From Amphiura filiformis (taxonomy: Eukaryota > Echinodermata > Ophiuroidea > Amphilepidida > Amphiuridae): 64,000 nt of DNA. Positions 47,201-54,653 of the stretch are shown here, piece after piece. The notes beneath the pieces are model-generated. The model was not told where the DNA came from, made no database searches, and saw only the letters and a program-made list of their open reading frames with translations. The stretch lies in the NCBI RefSeq assembly GCF_039555335.1, contig NC_092647.1, positions 10,175,274 through 10,239,273 of the forward strand, read 5' to 3'. Positions within the stretch are counted from its first letter, which is position 1. Each line of letters opens with the position of its first letter. The translations under genes and the position numbers were made by a program.

Positions 47201-49098
47201 ACATGATGCATCACCTCATTACAGTAAATGACACTCCTATTACTTTGTATAGGTTCCCTTTGTCATCATGTTGAGAACAGACTGGCTAAGCATGGGTCGA
47301 TAGTCATGAAATAAACATTTTGCAAGAATGTTTGCAAGAAATTTTGCGATGTGCTCTGTTCATTGAAGAACTTTTTGTCACTATTGACCCATGTTGCACT
47401 GGATAGCAGATCAGTCAATTGAAATGGAAGAAATGCATTGTGGGAAGTGTAAGATATCTTATCTACAAGCATAGTGCATTTTGAGATTAATCAAAATATT
47501 GTTCTTTACTCTGTAATAAAGCTTGCATGTCTATAGATGAGTTCACTTCTGACGTCATTGCCTGGCAGTATGCGTGCGCATCAGCACAATTTCCTGGCAA
47601 TATACGCGCATCATATTTTGTTCAGGGCCTGTGCTTTTAAAACTACTGTCACATCACAATAAGGCTATTGAACAGTGTAGTGGTTGTATGCAGTTTGCTC
47701 AAGCATATTGATATACCTCTCCCTTGCCTTTGTAGATAAACATTGAGGTCAACTCATCTATAGGTTATAGTAACATAAATAATGTATTGTATTGTATTTT
47801 GATCAGGTACCCCTGCATTGACATCTCGAGACTTTGGTGAGGAGGATTTCCTTAAAGTAGCCGAATTCATCCATCAGGGCATACAGATTGCAGCAGATGC
47901 CAAGAAAGATACAGGTATGTTAAAGGGGTGTGGTCCCAGATATTTGACATTGAGGCCTACCATTAAAACAATATATTTCAACATTTTGAGTTGTATTGCT
48001 CCAACTGGTTTGATATGAGAAGCAAGCATGTGTATAACAATGCCCCATAGGAAAGTACTTACTTCTGGGTATGGTTACCACAATTCACCAAATGTTTATG
48101 CGCAAATATCTCAGGCGTTAAATTTTACTAATGGGAAACATATGAACTTCCTTCTGATACCAAAATCTCAGTTTTGATGAAGAAAGATGGAGGATAAGGC
48201 TGTCAATCTGGTCACACCTGTTTTTCAATTATAGGAGGACAGGCTTGTCTGTAGCTAAGATTGTTTTGTTGTAGATACAGATTTTCTAAATGGAGACCTT
48301 TTCAAGAGAAATCTTCATTCTGGCCAATAGCAGACTAAACCCCCGCTGCAATCGATTTTTGGAGCCTATATTTTAGACAAATTTCACAGAAAGTTCATGA
48401 GTTGAGGTATATTTAAATGGCCCCCTGGTGGAGGCATCCTAATCCAAATTTTAGCCAAAATCATATAAATTTCTGCTCATTTTAGTCTTTAATTAATTCT
48501 ATAACCTTTTTCATAAAAGCAAAACAGGCATTCATGTAAATTAACCAGGTTTCTATTTGGTGGTGTGGAATATTTGGTGGTGTGCAACTTTAAAAAGCAG
48601 CTATGGTTGTAAGAACATCATAAATTACATACCATTTTCTCTTTTTCCAAAAAGGGAGCTTTAATTAGATGGGAATGATAATTCCCATTAAAAACATCAC
48701 AAGTAGCATCTGACAGTGACTGTGGTGCTTAAAAAAAGTATGTGATTTCTACAAATGCTGTAAACATTGTCGATAACAATGGCCTGCCGTCTCATTGAAA
48801 TCATGAAATTGGCGATTGATGTTGAAAATGCAGGTACTGTATGATAATTTGACAGCATTTATGGAACAGTTTGGTTGAAAAAAAAGGTGGGGGCATTATA
48901 GGGGGGCATAAATTAGAGAGTATATGGTAACTACAATGTGCATCTCTCATCTTCCATTTCACCATTACAGGCAAACTGAAAGATTTCAAAGAATATGTGA
49001 TGACTGATGATAACACAGTGAAGAGGATTGCTGATTTACGAGCAAAAGTGGAGGAATTTGCACGCACCTTCCCTATGCCTGGACATGATGACCATTGA
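26205..49098 (+). CDS. SHMT2: serine hydroxymethyltransferase, mitochondrial-type, 12 exons, 492 aa
   Basis: PLP enzyme that converts serine plus tetrahydrofolate to glycine plus 5,10-methylene-THF. Exons: 26205-26237, 30849-31010, 34612-34691, 37184-37384, 37870-37951, 39679-39801, 40300-40439, 41427-41592, 42099-42198, 46570-46725, 47807-47914, 48971-49098. All phases fit, giving 492 residues against about 483 (cytosolic) and 504 (mitochondrial) in vertebrates. The leader is rich in Arg, Ser and Ala and free of acidic residues for about 30 residues, fitting mitochondrial import. Signature blocks: [20 protein letters not shown] (catalytic Glu65); [44 protein letters not shown] (Asp239, His242 at the cofactor); [13 protein letters not shown] (Schiff-base Lys268); [36 protein letters not shown]-terminal FPMPGHDDH. 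Odd points: Leu88 replaces the usual Tyr of EGYPG; exon 2 and exon 4 ends are tandemly copied in their introns; introns 9 and 11 share a 785-bp element. Confidence 0.95.
26625..29135. mobile_element. compound foldback region in SHMT intron 1
   Basis: AAAAGACTAGTTTGCGTCTG (26652) recurs inverted as GCAAACTAGTCTTTTT (27168) and GCAAACTAGTCTTCTT (29085). GTCCTGTCAACCAGACCAAA (26678) is mirrored near 27330. GACGAGAACCAAAA (27096) mirrors TTTTGGTTCTCG (26765). Several imperfect arms are nested, and the TTAA element at 27451-28449 sits in the middle. Confidence 0.65.
27451..28449. mobile_element. TTAA-flanked foldback element with about 150-bp arms
   Basis: TTAAGGGGGTACACCC at the left and GTAGTACCCCCTTAA at the right. 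Long arms include CTTACTTGTC / GACAAGTAAG, GGGGCAAGGACTACAACTAC and its inverse. The interior lacks a transposase. 1.0 kb. Confidence 0.82.
29136..29836. other. SHMT intron 1 segment with ATGCAAAT-rich palindrome (29401-29466)
   Basis: ATTTGCATATTTGCATAATT and the inverse AATTATGCAAATATGCAAAT face each other 20 bp apart, giving several octamer-like ATTTGCAT motifs. A block at 29225-29290 (CATTTCTATTCGCCATGTCC) recurs at about 30175 and, inverted, at 49390. Confidence 0.6.
29837..30095. mobile_element. MITE (CTATAGATGAGTTGAC ends), copy 1
   Basis: TCTATAGATGAGTTGACTTC ... GAGGTCAACTCATCTATA. Interior GACGTCAATGCCTGGCAGTA. Other copies at 47532-47764 and 53791-54032 share the interior and have variant ends. 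Confidence 0.85.
30096..30848. other. SHMT intron 1, distal part
   Basis: G-run at 30238-30251 and a block related to 29225 and 49390. Nothing else recognised before the exon 2 acceptor. Confidence 0.4.
30849..31010 (+). CDS. SHMT2: SHMT exon 2 (to catalytic Glu65)
   Basis: Residues 12-65, from VISRGFASQ through PEMWDLL to RGLELIASE. The acceptor is weak (TTGGCATTCCATAG) and the donor is GTAAGT. The last codon GAG is the catalytic Glu of LIASEN. Within the exon, AGACAA|GTAAGA at 30978-30989 looks like a second donor. The 3' 112 nt of this exon are the source of the downstream tandem array. Confidence 0.93.
31011..33637 (+). repeat. tandem array of about 19 copies of the SHMT exon 2 3' end plus donor (134-bp unit)
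   Basis: Donor-like GAG|GTAAGT sites recur at 31011, 31146, 31281, 31415, then every 134 bp to 33559. Each unit is 112 nt of exon 2 (from AATATCATGG to GCATCAGAG) plus 22 nt of intron (GTAAGTCAATAATCCAGACT and a few bases). The first two repeat units are 135 bp and frame-shifted, the third has a TGA in place of TGG, and the last is a degraded partial copy from about 33580. Interior units are almost identical. From an AG in AATCCAG each regular unit could be read as a 117-nt phase 0-0 exon, but no pyrimidine tract precedes that AG, so inclusion in mRNA is doubtful. Confidence 0.97.
33854..34492. mobile_element. near-complete hairpin element (TTAAGGG ends), 640 bp
   Basis: Left TTAAGGGATCTGGAATGAGC, right inverse ending CCCTTCCCTTAA. 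The arms run almost to the centre: GACAGTATTTTTTGTGGGAC, TTCTGATATCAAA, AGCCGACGATCAATTGAAAA all have inverse partners. Short TTAA direct repeats at the ends. SHMT intron 2. Confidence 0.88.
34612..34691 (+). CDS. SHMT2: SHMT exon 3 (NFCSR...PGQR)
   Basis: Residues 66-91 and two bases of the Arg92 codon, after TTTTGTTTTCAG and before donor GTCAGT. Encodes [20 protein letters not shown] then EGLPGQ. Leu88 (TTA) stands where family members usually have Tyr (EGYPG). Confidence 0.92.
34692..37183. other. SHMT intron 3, no clear element
   Basis: AATTC-rich run at 35852-35870 and GT/G run at 35898-35926. The minus-strand open frame of 127 codons (36457-36840) shows no domain. No exon or RNA gene seen. 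Confidence 0.4.
37184..37384 (+). CDS. SHMT2: SHMT exon 4
   Basis: Completes Arg92 and runs from [12 protein letters not shown] to LDLPHGG plus CA of His159; donor GTAAGT. Contains [20 protein letters not shown], a core PLP-binding block of SHMT. Its 3' 96 nt are copied in the following intron. Confidence 0.95.
37453..37602 (+). pseudogene. decayed tandem copy of SHMT exon 4 3' end and donor
   Basis: Matches 37289-37438 at an offset of 164 bp: GCCGTACTCAGGCTCACC onward, the GGACA|GTAAGT donor and about 60 nt of intron including a G-run. One base is missing in the copy (GATAGATTATGG against GATAGGATAATGG), shifting the frame, so it cannot replace the exon. No acceptor precedes it. Confidence 0.93.
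37870..37951 (+). CDS. SHMT2: SHMT exon 5
   Basis: Residues 159-186, [20 protein letters not shown] then ESMPYRLN, between TTTCCCTTTTCAG and donor GTGAGT. Confidence 0.94.
38340..38705. mobile_element. foldback element in SHMT intron 5
   Basis: AAGTGATTTTGATTCTCT ... CTACCATAGCAATAGGTTAA, AATATATCGC at the left; the inverses GCGATATATTC, TTAACCTATTGCTATGGTAG and AGAGAATCAAAATC at the right. Confidence 0.78.
38848..39077. mobile_element. MITE (GTCTTAGC...GCTAAGA ends), copy 2
   Basis: GTCTTAGCTAGCCACCCGTC ... CTCAATTTCTAGCTAAGATC. Same interior as 25683-25976, about 65 bp shorter. Confidence 0.75.
39270..39618. mobile_element. MITE (ACCGTA-TTCCT ends)
   Basis: ACCGTACTTCCTCGTATAAA then CGCCCC, mirrored by GGGGGCGACTATTCAAGGAA then ATACGGT. 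Interior GGGGGGGGCATTTATTACTG and GGTGGGGGCATTTATTTGA also pair. Related scraps near 42012 and 48885. Confidence 0.78.
39679..39801 (+). CDS. SHMT2: SHMT exon 6
   Basis: Residues 187-227, [20 protein letters not shown] through [19 protein letters not shown], phase 0 at both ends; acceptor TCTCTTTTCAG, donor GTAAGA. Confidence 0.95.
40300..40439 (+). CDS. SHMT2: SHMT exon 7 (PLP lysine)
   Basis: Residues 228-273 plus two bases of Arg274. Carries [17 protein letters not shown] and [11 protein letters not shown] with Schiff-base Lys268. Acceptor ACTGGCCAG, donor GTGATT (weak after +4). Confidence 0.95.
40459..40672. mobile_element. TTAA-flanked MITE (CTACCTGC family), copy 2
   Basis: TTAACCCCCTGAGTACTACC ... 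GGCAGGTAGTTCTCATGTGG TTAA. Begins 19 nt after the SHMT exon 7 donor. Confidence 0.82.
40814..41092. mobile_element. inverted-repeat MITE (TCGGCAGAGTGCA ends)
   Basis: TCGGCAGAGTGCAACACCAT, AGTGCAGTA and CAATAGCTGCC on the left mirror GGCAGCTATTG, TACTGCACTTATTG and GTGCACTCTGCCGA on the right. 279 bp, SHMT intron 7. Confidence 0.85.
41138..41288. mobile_element. palindromic MITE copy 5 (internally deleted left arm)
   Basis: GGTAATCCAGTTGAAATGCA ... AGGAAGTGTGAATTTC, then GAGAGATTAAGGTCATGTCT and GATTTCAAATGGAATA. Confidence 0.8.
41427..41592 (+). CDS. SHMT2: SHMT exon 8
   Basis: Completes Arg274, then [12 protein letters not shown], the loop [15 protein letters not shown], and [20 protein letters not shown] to LRQ. 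Acceptor TATTCCCAG, donor GTAAAT. The GGPHEH block lies at the subunit interface in known SHMTs. Confidence 0.95.
42099..42198 (+). CDS. SHMT2: SHMT exon 9
   Basis: [20 protein letters not shown], then [13 protein letters not shown] plus the first base of Gly. Acceptor CTTTTCATATAG, donor GTATGT. A MITE begins 37 nt after the donor. Confidence 0.94.
42258..42540 (-). mobile_element. tRNA-derived SINE
   Basis: Read on the minus strand from 42540: GGAGCACGGTGGCCTAGCGG (A box TGGCCTAGCGG) and GGTTGCGGGTTTGAGCCCC (B box, rc at 42477-42495), with a Met-like CTCATAATC anticodon loop. Then GTGCCCTTGAGTAAGGCACT and a tail of about 170 bp with no poly(A). The A and B boxes form the internal Pol III promoter. 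Confidence 0.88.
42556..45640. mobile_element. 3.1-kb long-inverted-repeat (foldback) element
   Basis: GGGTCAGTCCATGTCAAAAC at the left and GTTTTGACATGGACTGACCC at the right are outer ends. Imperfect arms of about 0.9-1.1 kb follow in register: CCAAAGGAGAGCAAAATCCA, AGTGACCACATTCAAAAAGA, GTTCAGCCACAAATGGCGCT and many others have inverse partners. Open frames at 42567-42944, 45208-45504 and 45450-45668 are the two arms read as mirror images and have no known domain. Confidence 0.88.
43457..44241 (+). mobile_element. 785-bp element, copy A (SHMT intron 9)
   Basis: From AGTACTTACTTCTGGGTATG to AAAATGCAGGTACT. Nearly identical to 48054-48838. Short imperfect terminal repeat AGTAC(T/C)T(A/G)C. 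No open frame. It sits in the loop of the foldback element and is flanked by a 105-bp direct repeat (43348-43452 and 44241-44345). Confidence 0.85.
45856..46569. other. SHMT intron 9, distal part
   Basis: AT-rich with no recognised element up to the exon 10 acceptor. Confidence 0.4.
46570..46725 (+). CDS. SHMT2: SHMT exon 10
   Basis: [20 protein letters not shown], then [20 protein letters not shown] and [12 protein letters not shown] plus one base of Gly. Acceptor TACTTTGCAG, donor GTAAGT. KNTCPGD and GGLRLG are invariant SHMT blocks. Confidence 0.95.
47532..47764. mobile_element. MITE (CTATAGATGAGTTGAC ends), copy 2
   Basis: TCTATAGATGAGTTCACTTC ... GAGGTCAACTCATCTATAGG, interior GACGTCATTGCCTGGCAGTA. 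It ends about 43 nt before exon 11. Confidence 0.85.
47807..47914 (+). CDS. SHMT2: SHMT exon 11
   Basis: [20 protein letters not shown], then [16 protein letters not shown] plus one base of Gly. Acceptor TTTTGATCAG, donor GTATGT. Confidence 0.94.
48054..48838 (+). mobile_element. 785-bp element, copy B (SHMT intron 11)
   Basis: Same ends and same orientation as copy A; I see only scattered single-base differences (for example CATAAAAGC against CACAAAAGC). The flanks are unrelated to copy A apart from the terminal GTACT, so this is a separate insertion rather than a long duplication. Confidence 0.88.
48971..49098 (+). CDS. SHMT2: SHMT exon 12 (C-terminus, TGA)
   Basis: [20 protein letters not shown], then [20 protein letters not shown] and DH-stop. 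Acceptor TTTCACCATTACAG. A palindromic MITE copy starts about 36 nt after the stop, so it is probably transcribed in the 3' UTR. Confidence 0.95.
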
Positions 49099-49133
49099 AG
49101 AGAAATTAGCCGGTGTTGGTGATTTATTTGGAT

Positions 49134-49908
49134 ATTTTATTTGAAATCCATACACCCCTATGGTAGACATGAACCTAAAATCTTCCACACAGGGAGTGTG
49201 AATTTCAAATGGGGTTACCTGAAATCCATACACCTATGGTAGACATGAACCTAAAATCTTCCACACAGGGAGTGTGAATTTCAAATGGGGTTACCTGAAA
49301 TCCATACACCCCCAATGAAAGCCTTCCACCCGCAAGGAGCTCATGATGTCTAAAAGCGAGTTGGTCTCATTTGTTTTATTTATTCAATTCGCTCTCACTT
49401 CAATGAACATGGTGAATAGAAATGATACCCATCAAAGTCGCATCACTGACGTCATGAATAGATTATGTAATTGTATAGAGGCCGTCAGCGTGACGTCATA
49501 TGCTGACATCTTGTGGGTACATGCTGTGATGGTCGTTTGATCTCCATGCGTAAACAGCAAAATCACTGCGTTGATGCGTGATAACAGCTGTGTGGCAAGC
49601 TGTGCCCTGCGTGTAGTGTCCGACGCGTGGACACGCATGTACCCACAAGATGGTGAAAGGCTGATGGCCTCTATTGTTCTCAAAACAACCCAGGTTTTCT
49701 ACCTAGCTGAAATACATCACGATATGTAAGAAAGTAAATGTAAACTTGTATTTTAGATAGGGTATCTTGAGTTAGCTTCCATACATGGAGTGTAAATTTC
49801 AAATGGGGTCACTTGAATGGATGGATTCATTTGAAATCTACACCCCCTAGAGTGGGAGATAAAAGTCATGTCTTCCATAGTAGTGAGTGGATTTCAACTG
49901 GAATACCC
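49134..49908. mobile_element. palindromic MITE copy 6, arm duplicated and split by other sequence
   Basis: The left arm (GAAATCCATACACC ... GAGTGTGAATTTCAAATGGG) occurs twice in tandem at 49140-49302; the right arm is at 49770-49908 (GAGATAAAAGTCATGTCTTC ... TTTCAACTGGAATACCCC). Between them, 49475-49680 has its own inverted repeat (TAGAGGCC(G/A)TCAGC, CATCTTGTGGGTACATG). Probably in the SHMT 3' UTR or just past it. Confidence 0.75.
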
Positions 49909-50002
49909 CGTTCATTTTCTTCATCAGTAATATCATTTTATGATTTTACTTTATGGGATGAAGAAAGATATCAGTCATTGTCATGTGATATCAATTTTGA
50001 TT

Positions 50003-50175
50003 GACCTTTTCGGTAAATCCCATAAGCCTTTGCGAGTACACCTAATATGTCGTCATTTGACGTCACACCAACTTGCAATAACGATGTTCGATAAACGATG
50101 TGCGATTTGCGTGACGTCAAATGACGACATCTCAGGTGTACTTGCAAAAGGCTTATGGGATTTACCGAAAAGGTC
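50003..50175. mobile_element. 173-bp hairpin MITE containing TGACGTCA-type sites
   Basis: GACCTTTTCGGTAAATCCCA, TAAGCCTTTGC, GTACACCT(A/G)A and GTCGTCATTTGACGTCA have inverse partners in the right half. Each arm holds a TGACGTCA or near CRE-like palindrome. Confidence 0.88.
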
Positions 50176-50332
50176 CATTCCTTTTATTTTGCTTGTTACA
50201 TGTGTAATTTGCTAAAGAAAAGAACAAAATATTAGCCTTCATTCCTGAGAAAGAATCATGTGAATTAGATGATCTTTTGTGAAATTAGATGATCTTTTGA
50301 AAGGGATTCACTCGTATTCTAACATTGTTCAT

Positions 50333-50430
50333 CACCGATTAACAACTTGCATCCAGGGCGTCTGCATAGTTTACTTCGCTCGACGAAAGTAAACCATGCA
50401 ATGACGTATGTTAATCGCTGATGAACAATG
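50333..50430. repeat. short inverted repeat
   Basis: TTGTTCATCACCGATTAACA mirrors TGTTAATCGCTGATGAACAA; inner TTTACTTCG and CGAAAGTAAA also pair. Confidence 0.7.
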
Positions 50431-50512
50431 GTGGAACATGATTGAATCCCTAAATACACACTGTTCTCAAAATAATCAGAGGGTGTATGACAGGACATGG
50501 TGTACCAGATTC

Positions 50513-50692
50513 TTAACCCCCTGAAAACTACCTGCCGATCTAACATTGCCTCTGATTGGTCAATGGAGCTTTGCAAATAATTCACCCCAATTTTTTTGCG
50601 TGGTGAAATTATTTTAACAATGTTGCTGATTGGTCCAATTGATAGCGAAGACTTCTTTTTGACCAATAGGCAGGTAGATCTCATGGGGTTAA
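50513..50692. mobile_element. TTAA-flanked MITE (CTACCTGCCGAT family), copy 3
   Basis: TTAACCCCCTGAAAACTACC ... AGGCAGGTAGATCTCATGGG GTTAA; shares ATTCACCCCAATTTTTTTG with copy 2 but lacks about 35 bp of its interior. Confidence 0.82.
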
Positions 50693-52633
50693 GTTGCGCC
50701 AAAATTGATTTGATCAAAGAATTGATTGGTATTGCTTGACAGTATCAAAAATATTATTAAAATATGTTTGTAGTGGTTGAGGAGGTTCATTCAGGGTATC
50801 TACATGAAGGAAATTCTGTATTTTTTTGTCAGTATGTAAGTTCCCTACGTATTTGTTTGTCACACAGTCTACTGTGTTTTATGATAGTTACTGTATAAAT
50901 GTGTATATTCAGCCTAAAAGGCCATTTCAATACAGATAAAAAATTATATAAAAGGCAAAAATAAAGGTTTGTCTCAGGAACTTTGCCCACAAATCTTAAG
51001 GGTTTTTTTGTAGTTAAAAAAGGTTAAGCAATTATGTGATGTCTTTATTGCAATTTTTACTCACAAGCAATAATTAAAAAGAAATGTGATAAAGGCAAAT
51101 TTTAAACGCTATGCCCATTAGTCTTGTTGAGGTATGGTAGACACATCAGATTTGATGGAGTTGGTAAAGTTTTTGAATTTGCTGGGCTTTACCCTGGTTG
51201 AATGCCGCCTACTTCTGTCATACTTCTGCCATAGTTAGAAAAGGCTAGTGGAATGCAGAGACCAGCCTTTTTTTCTTTGCCTTATAAGAACTGTAAGTTA
51301 AGATTTTCATTTCTTGACAGTGGCTTATAATATTATCAAGAATTATCAATATGTTACTGAGAATATAACTAATTTATCTTCAAACAGTTCAATTGAAAGT
51401 TATATTATTATATTGTGAAATGTAGGCCTATGGTTTAGGGATGCATCATGAGATTTCCAAGGGAGCATGGAATTTTGTTGAAAATTTCTTCGCCCACAAG
51501 TGAAACAAAAAAAATGGTGCACCCTTATTTGACTTATTCTTGAAGGAATTTATATATAAGCTGTAATGCACATGTTTTTGAGAGAGTAGCAGACTTTGTA
51601 ATGACAGCAGTTTGCAACACAAAAAGAAAGCACACACTTTATTGTAAAACAAAATCCATATCTACCTTCTGTAAGCATTATCAGGAATAAGGTTTGGTTT
51701 TAGGGGTTTGGGTTAGAGTTTAGGGTTTGGGTTATTGTTAGGCTTATGGTAAGGGTTGTGGTTTGGGTTCTGTTTACACTATGATCCACAACATGCGCAT
51801 CTATCAGGGCAAATTTCTTTGACCCCAATACAATTGCACATTCATTGAATGACCTTTGAAAATTTGGGTACACAAACTCATATTCCGGAACTTGAGGTCA
51901 AATTGTGCTCTTTGATTGTTTAATTGAGGTTATTGAACTTTGGCATTGGAATGAGGCCATTGTGGTCCATAGTGTTAAGGATATAAAATTTCATGATGCT
52001 TGCATGAAGGTAAGATTAAAATCGTACAGATTTTAAAAGATGTGAAAATTGATGTGCTTTGAAAAGTTTCAAATTCAATCGGATCATGTGTCCTGAAATT
52101 GCGTAGCCTGAGATATTTTATTGGCCTGAAATCAGGGGTAGACATAATGAGCAATAATGGTCTTTGGGCCAGCTGGGAAGGTTTCCAGCGGGCCCAAGGG
52201 CAAATCCACTGGTACAGATTCTACTTCATTGTGCATCTAATATTGTAACATGTCATGAATTTATAATTATGTCAAAATCCCAACTGGCCCACTGGCCTAT
52301 CCAGACAGAAAATCTCCTGGCCCGACAAGAAAACTACTGGTCAGGACCAGTGGCTAAATTGACCCCTGTGAAATGAACAGCCGTCAATGTGGGTCATCGA
52401 TCAGTACGAACCTGAACTGACCACAGTCTTTTCAATGTGGAGAGCATTGGTACCATAGTCATTTCTACACAGTAATAGATGTTGTGACTTTTCAAAATTC
52501 CACCAATTTTCACAAAATTGTGAAACGATTTGGAATTCTTTTTACACAAAAAGCAAGTGAGCTATTTAGCTAACAATTTTTTTGCACATTGATGTAAATT
52601 TCAATGTTTTTTTTTATATCAGGTTAAGTATTG
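50693..52633. other. intergenic; possible poly(A) signal and G/T-rich repeat
   Basis: AATAAA at 50960-50965 could end the SHMT transcript, but this is unproven. 51690-51772 is a degenerate run of GGGTTAGAGTTTAGGGTTTG type. No gene recognised. Confidence 0.4.
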
Positions 52634-52808
52634 GGCTATTCGAGTTTAAATTCATACACCCCCTATGGAAGACATGATCTTAATCTTATGAGTGTAAATA
52701 TCAAATGGGTTTACCTGAATGGGTAACTCCATTTGAAATTCACACTCCATGTGTGGGAGATTAAGGTCATGTCTTCCCTAGGGGTGTATGGATTTCAACT
52801 GATATAGC
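52634..52808. mobile_element. palindromic MITE copy 7 (full length)
   Basis: GGGCTATTCGAGTTTAAATT ... CCATTTGAAATTCACACTCC, GGGAGATTAAGGTCATGTCT, GGTGTATGGATTTCAACTG. Confidence 0.85.
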
Positions 52809-53790
52809 TCATTATGACTGCTAAAAAAAGTGTGCAGTGTTTGTGTTTCTGCCAGATTTTCTGCCGCTATTAATTTTTACGATTTTTTTGCAATTTGAAC
52901 TGTTCTGAACAGTCTTGCGGTTTTTGTAGAGGGTGGTCCAAAAAAAACTTAACCCAATTTCAAATTTTAATTTTTTGGCGTTTAGAACAGCTATTCACAA
53001 TACATGTTTATCTTTTGACAAATATGTGGTGAACAAATGACATAAAACATTTATCACTTTTGAATGACAAGTCGAGGCCTCGAGGGTGTTTACCAATTGA
53101 ATACCTGTCCATGGAAAGTGATTTTGAGAAAACTAAAAATTAGGTGTATCATGCATACTGAGTATACATGCATGCTGAATTTCACATGCTCAATAGATGC
53201 ACGTAGAGGGTGGATTTGGGTTCAACTTTTTTACATATGATAGGTCTATATATAAGCAACAATTTCCCATGCTTAACTCAATTTGGCTAAAGTATGGACT
53301 TGGGTGGGTTTTGTATTTAATTATATGTATGCCTAACATAATACTGATGGTAATCAAAACATCCCATTGAATTATGTGTGGACAAAGTGATTTTGGACCC
53401 TCTGACTTAAAAATAGCACCATTTTGTTAATTTAGCTTTTTTTTTCATTTTGCCACATATTCTTTGAAATATGTAATAGTATTGGGAACAGGTGCTCTAA
53501 CCTCTGAGAATTTAACCTTTTAAATTGGATCAAGTTCTTTTTTAATCACCCTGTATTCACGGTTTTAAACGGCTACACTTCAAAGCCTGAGTCTTAAATA
53601 TTTTTTTGTTTGCTTCTAAATTAGGGGTTCTGAAATTGACTGTGTAAAAGATGAAAATTAAACCTAGCATGTATGGTGTGAATTAGCTGGAAAGTTATAT
53701 AGCTAGATAATATAGGCTAGATGAATAATATGTACTTGTTTAGTTGTAGTAGAGGGAATCTTGATAGCATATTGTTTACTTTCTTGCCTA
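52809..53790. other. intergenic, no recognised feature
   Basis: AT-rich sequence without visible exon, RNA gene or inverted repeat. Confidence 0.4.
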
Positions 53791-54032
53791 TAGACCACTT
53801 GACATGTGACGTCATTGCCCGGCAGTATGCGTGCAAATTATTTTTCCATTGTTCTTTGCTCTGCAGTGTGCGTACAAATTGAAGTTTGCTTAGGGCAAGT
53901 CCATTTTAAATTGCCCACCACATTTTATATATAACAAGAAAGCCATTGAACATCAGTGTAGCGGTTTGTTCAAGCATATCGATAGACCAGTCCCTCGCCT
54001 TTGTTGATAAACAATGATGTCAAGTGGTCTAT
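53791..54032. mobile_element. MITE (CTATAGACCACTTGACAT ends), copy 3 of the CTATAGA family
   Basis: CTATAGACCACTTGACATGT ... GATGTCAAGTGGTCTATA, interior GACGTCATTGCCCGGCAGTA as in copies 1 and 2, with a different end sequence. Confidence 0.82.
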
Positions 54033-54208
54033 AAATTTAAGCTCAAAGTTAATTGTATGTATTATGTAGAGTAGATGTCACAGACTTCTATAATTACCCC
54101 ATGCCGTTTTACTGCCATGATACATAGTATTGTTTAAAACAATTGTGCAGCCAGTTTGAAACTGGACCTCGATGTTACAAAGACTCTGCAGTCTGTAAAT
54201 GATAATTA

Positions 54209-54464
54209 TCGTCACTGGGTGGGAAAAACCTCATATGTACTTTTTTCCCTTGAACATGGATGAAGCAAACCATTCAATATAAAGTCTACACCTTCAAGCC
54301 TTTATCCATGTTTAAGGGCCAAAAGTAAATATGAGGTGTTTCCTGCATGTACTATTGGCCCTTGACCATGGATGAAGCAACTTCTTCAATATAAAATCTA
54401 CACTTAAAAAGCTTCATCCATGTTCAAGGGCTAGAAGTACATATGAGGTTTTTTCTGCCCAGTG
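54209..54464. mobile_element. hairpin MITE with an internally repeated arm
   Basis: CGTCACTGGGTGGGAAAAAC then CTCATATGTAC, mirrored by GTACATATGAG then CTGCCCAGTGACG. The arm segment (CTTGAACATGGATGAAGC and its inverse GCTTCATCCATGTTCAAG) occurs twice in each orientation. Confidence 0.85.
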
Positions 54465-54486
54465 ACGTTATGTTTTAATTAATATT

Positions 54487-54653
54487 CCTTTTGAAATCCA
54501 TACACCCTGTGGAAGACATGACCTTAATAAGGGTGTGAACTTCAAATGTGGTTACCCAAATGGGCCATTCCATTTGAAATTCACACTACCTGTGTTGACG
54601 ATTAAGGTCATGTTTTCCATAGAGGGTGTATATATTTCAACTATAATAACCCA
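54487..54653. mobile_element. palindromic MITE copy 8
   Basis: TTTTGAAATCCATACACCCT, GAAGACATGACCTTAATA, then GATTAAGGTCATGTTTTCCA and TTTCAACTATAATAACCC. Confidence 0.83.

Noticed and set aside
50319-50717. 132-codon minus-strand open frame
   Set aside because: It spans a TTAA MITE and a short inverted repeat; the same peptide appears at the other MITE copy at 19001-19198.
51690-51772. Interstitial telomere repeat
   Set aside because: Only a degenerate GGGTTAG/GGGTTTG mixture with no run of exact TTAGGG units.
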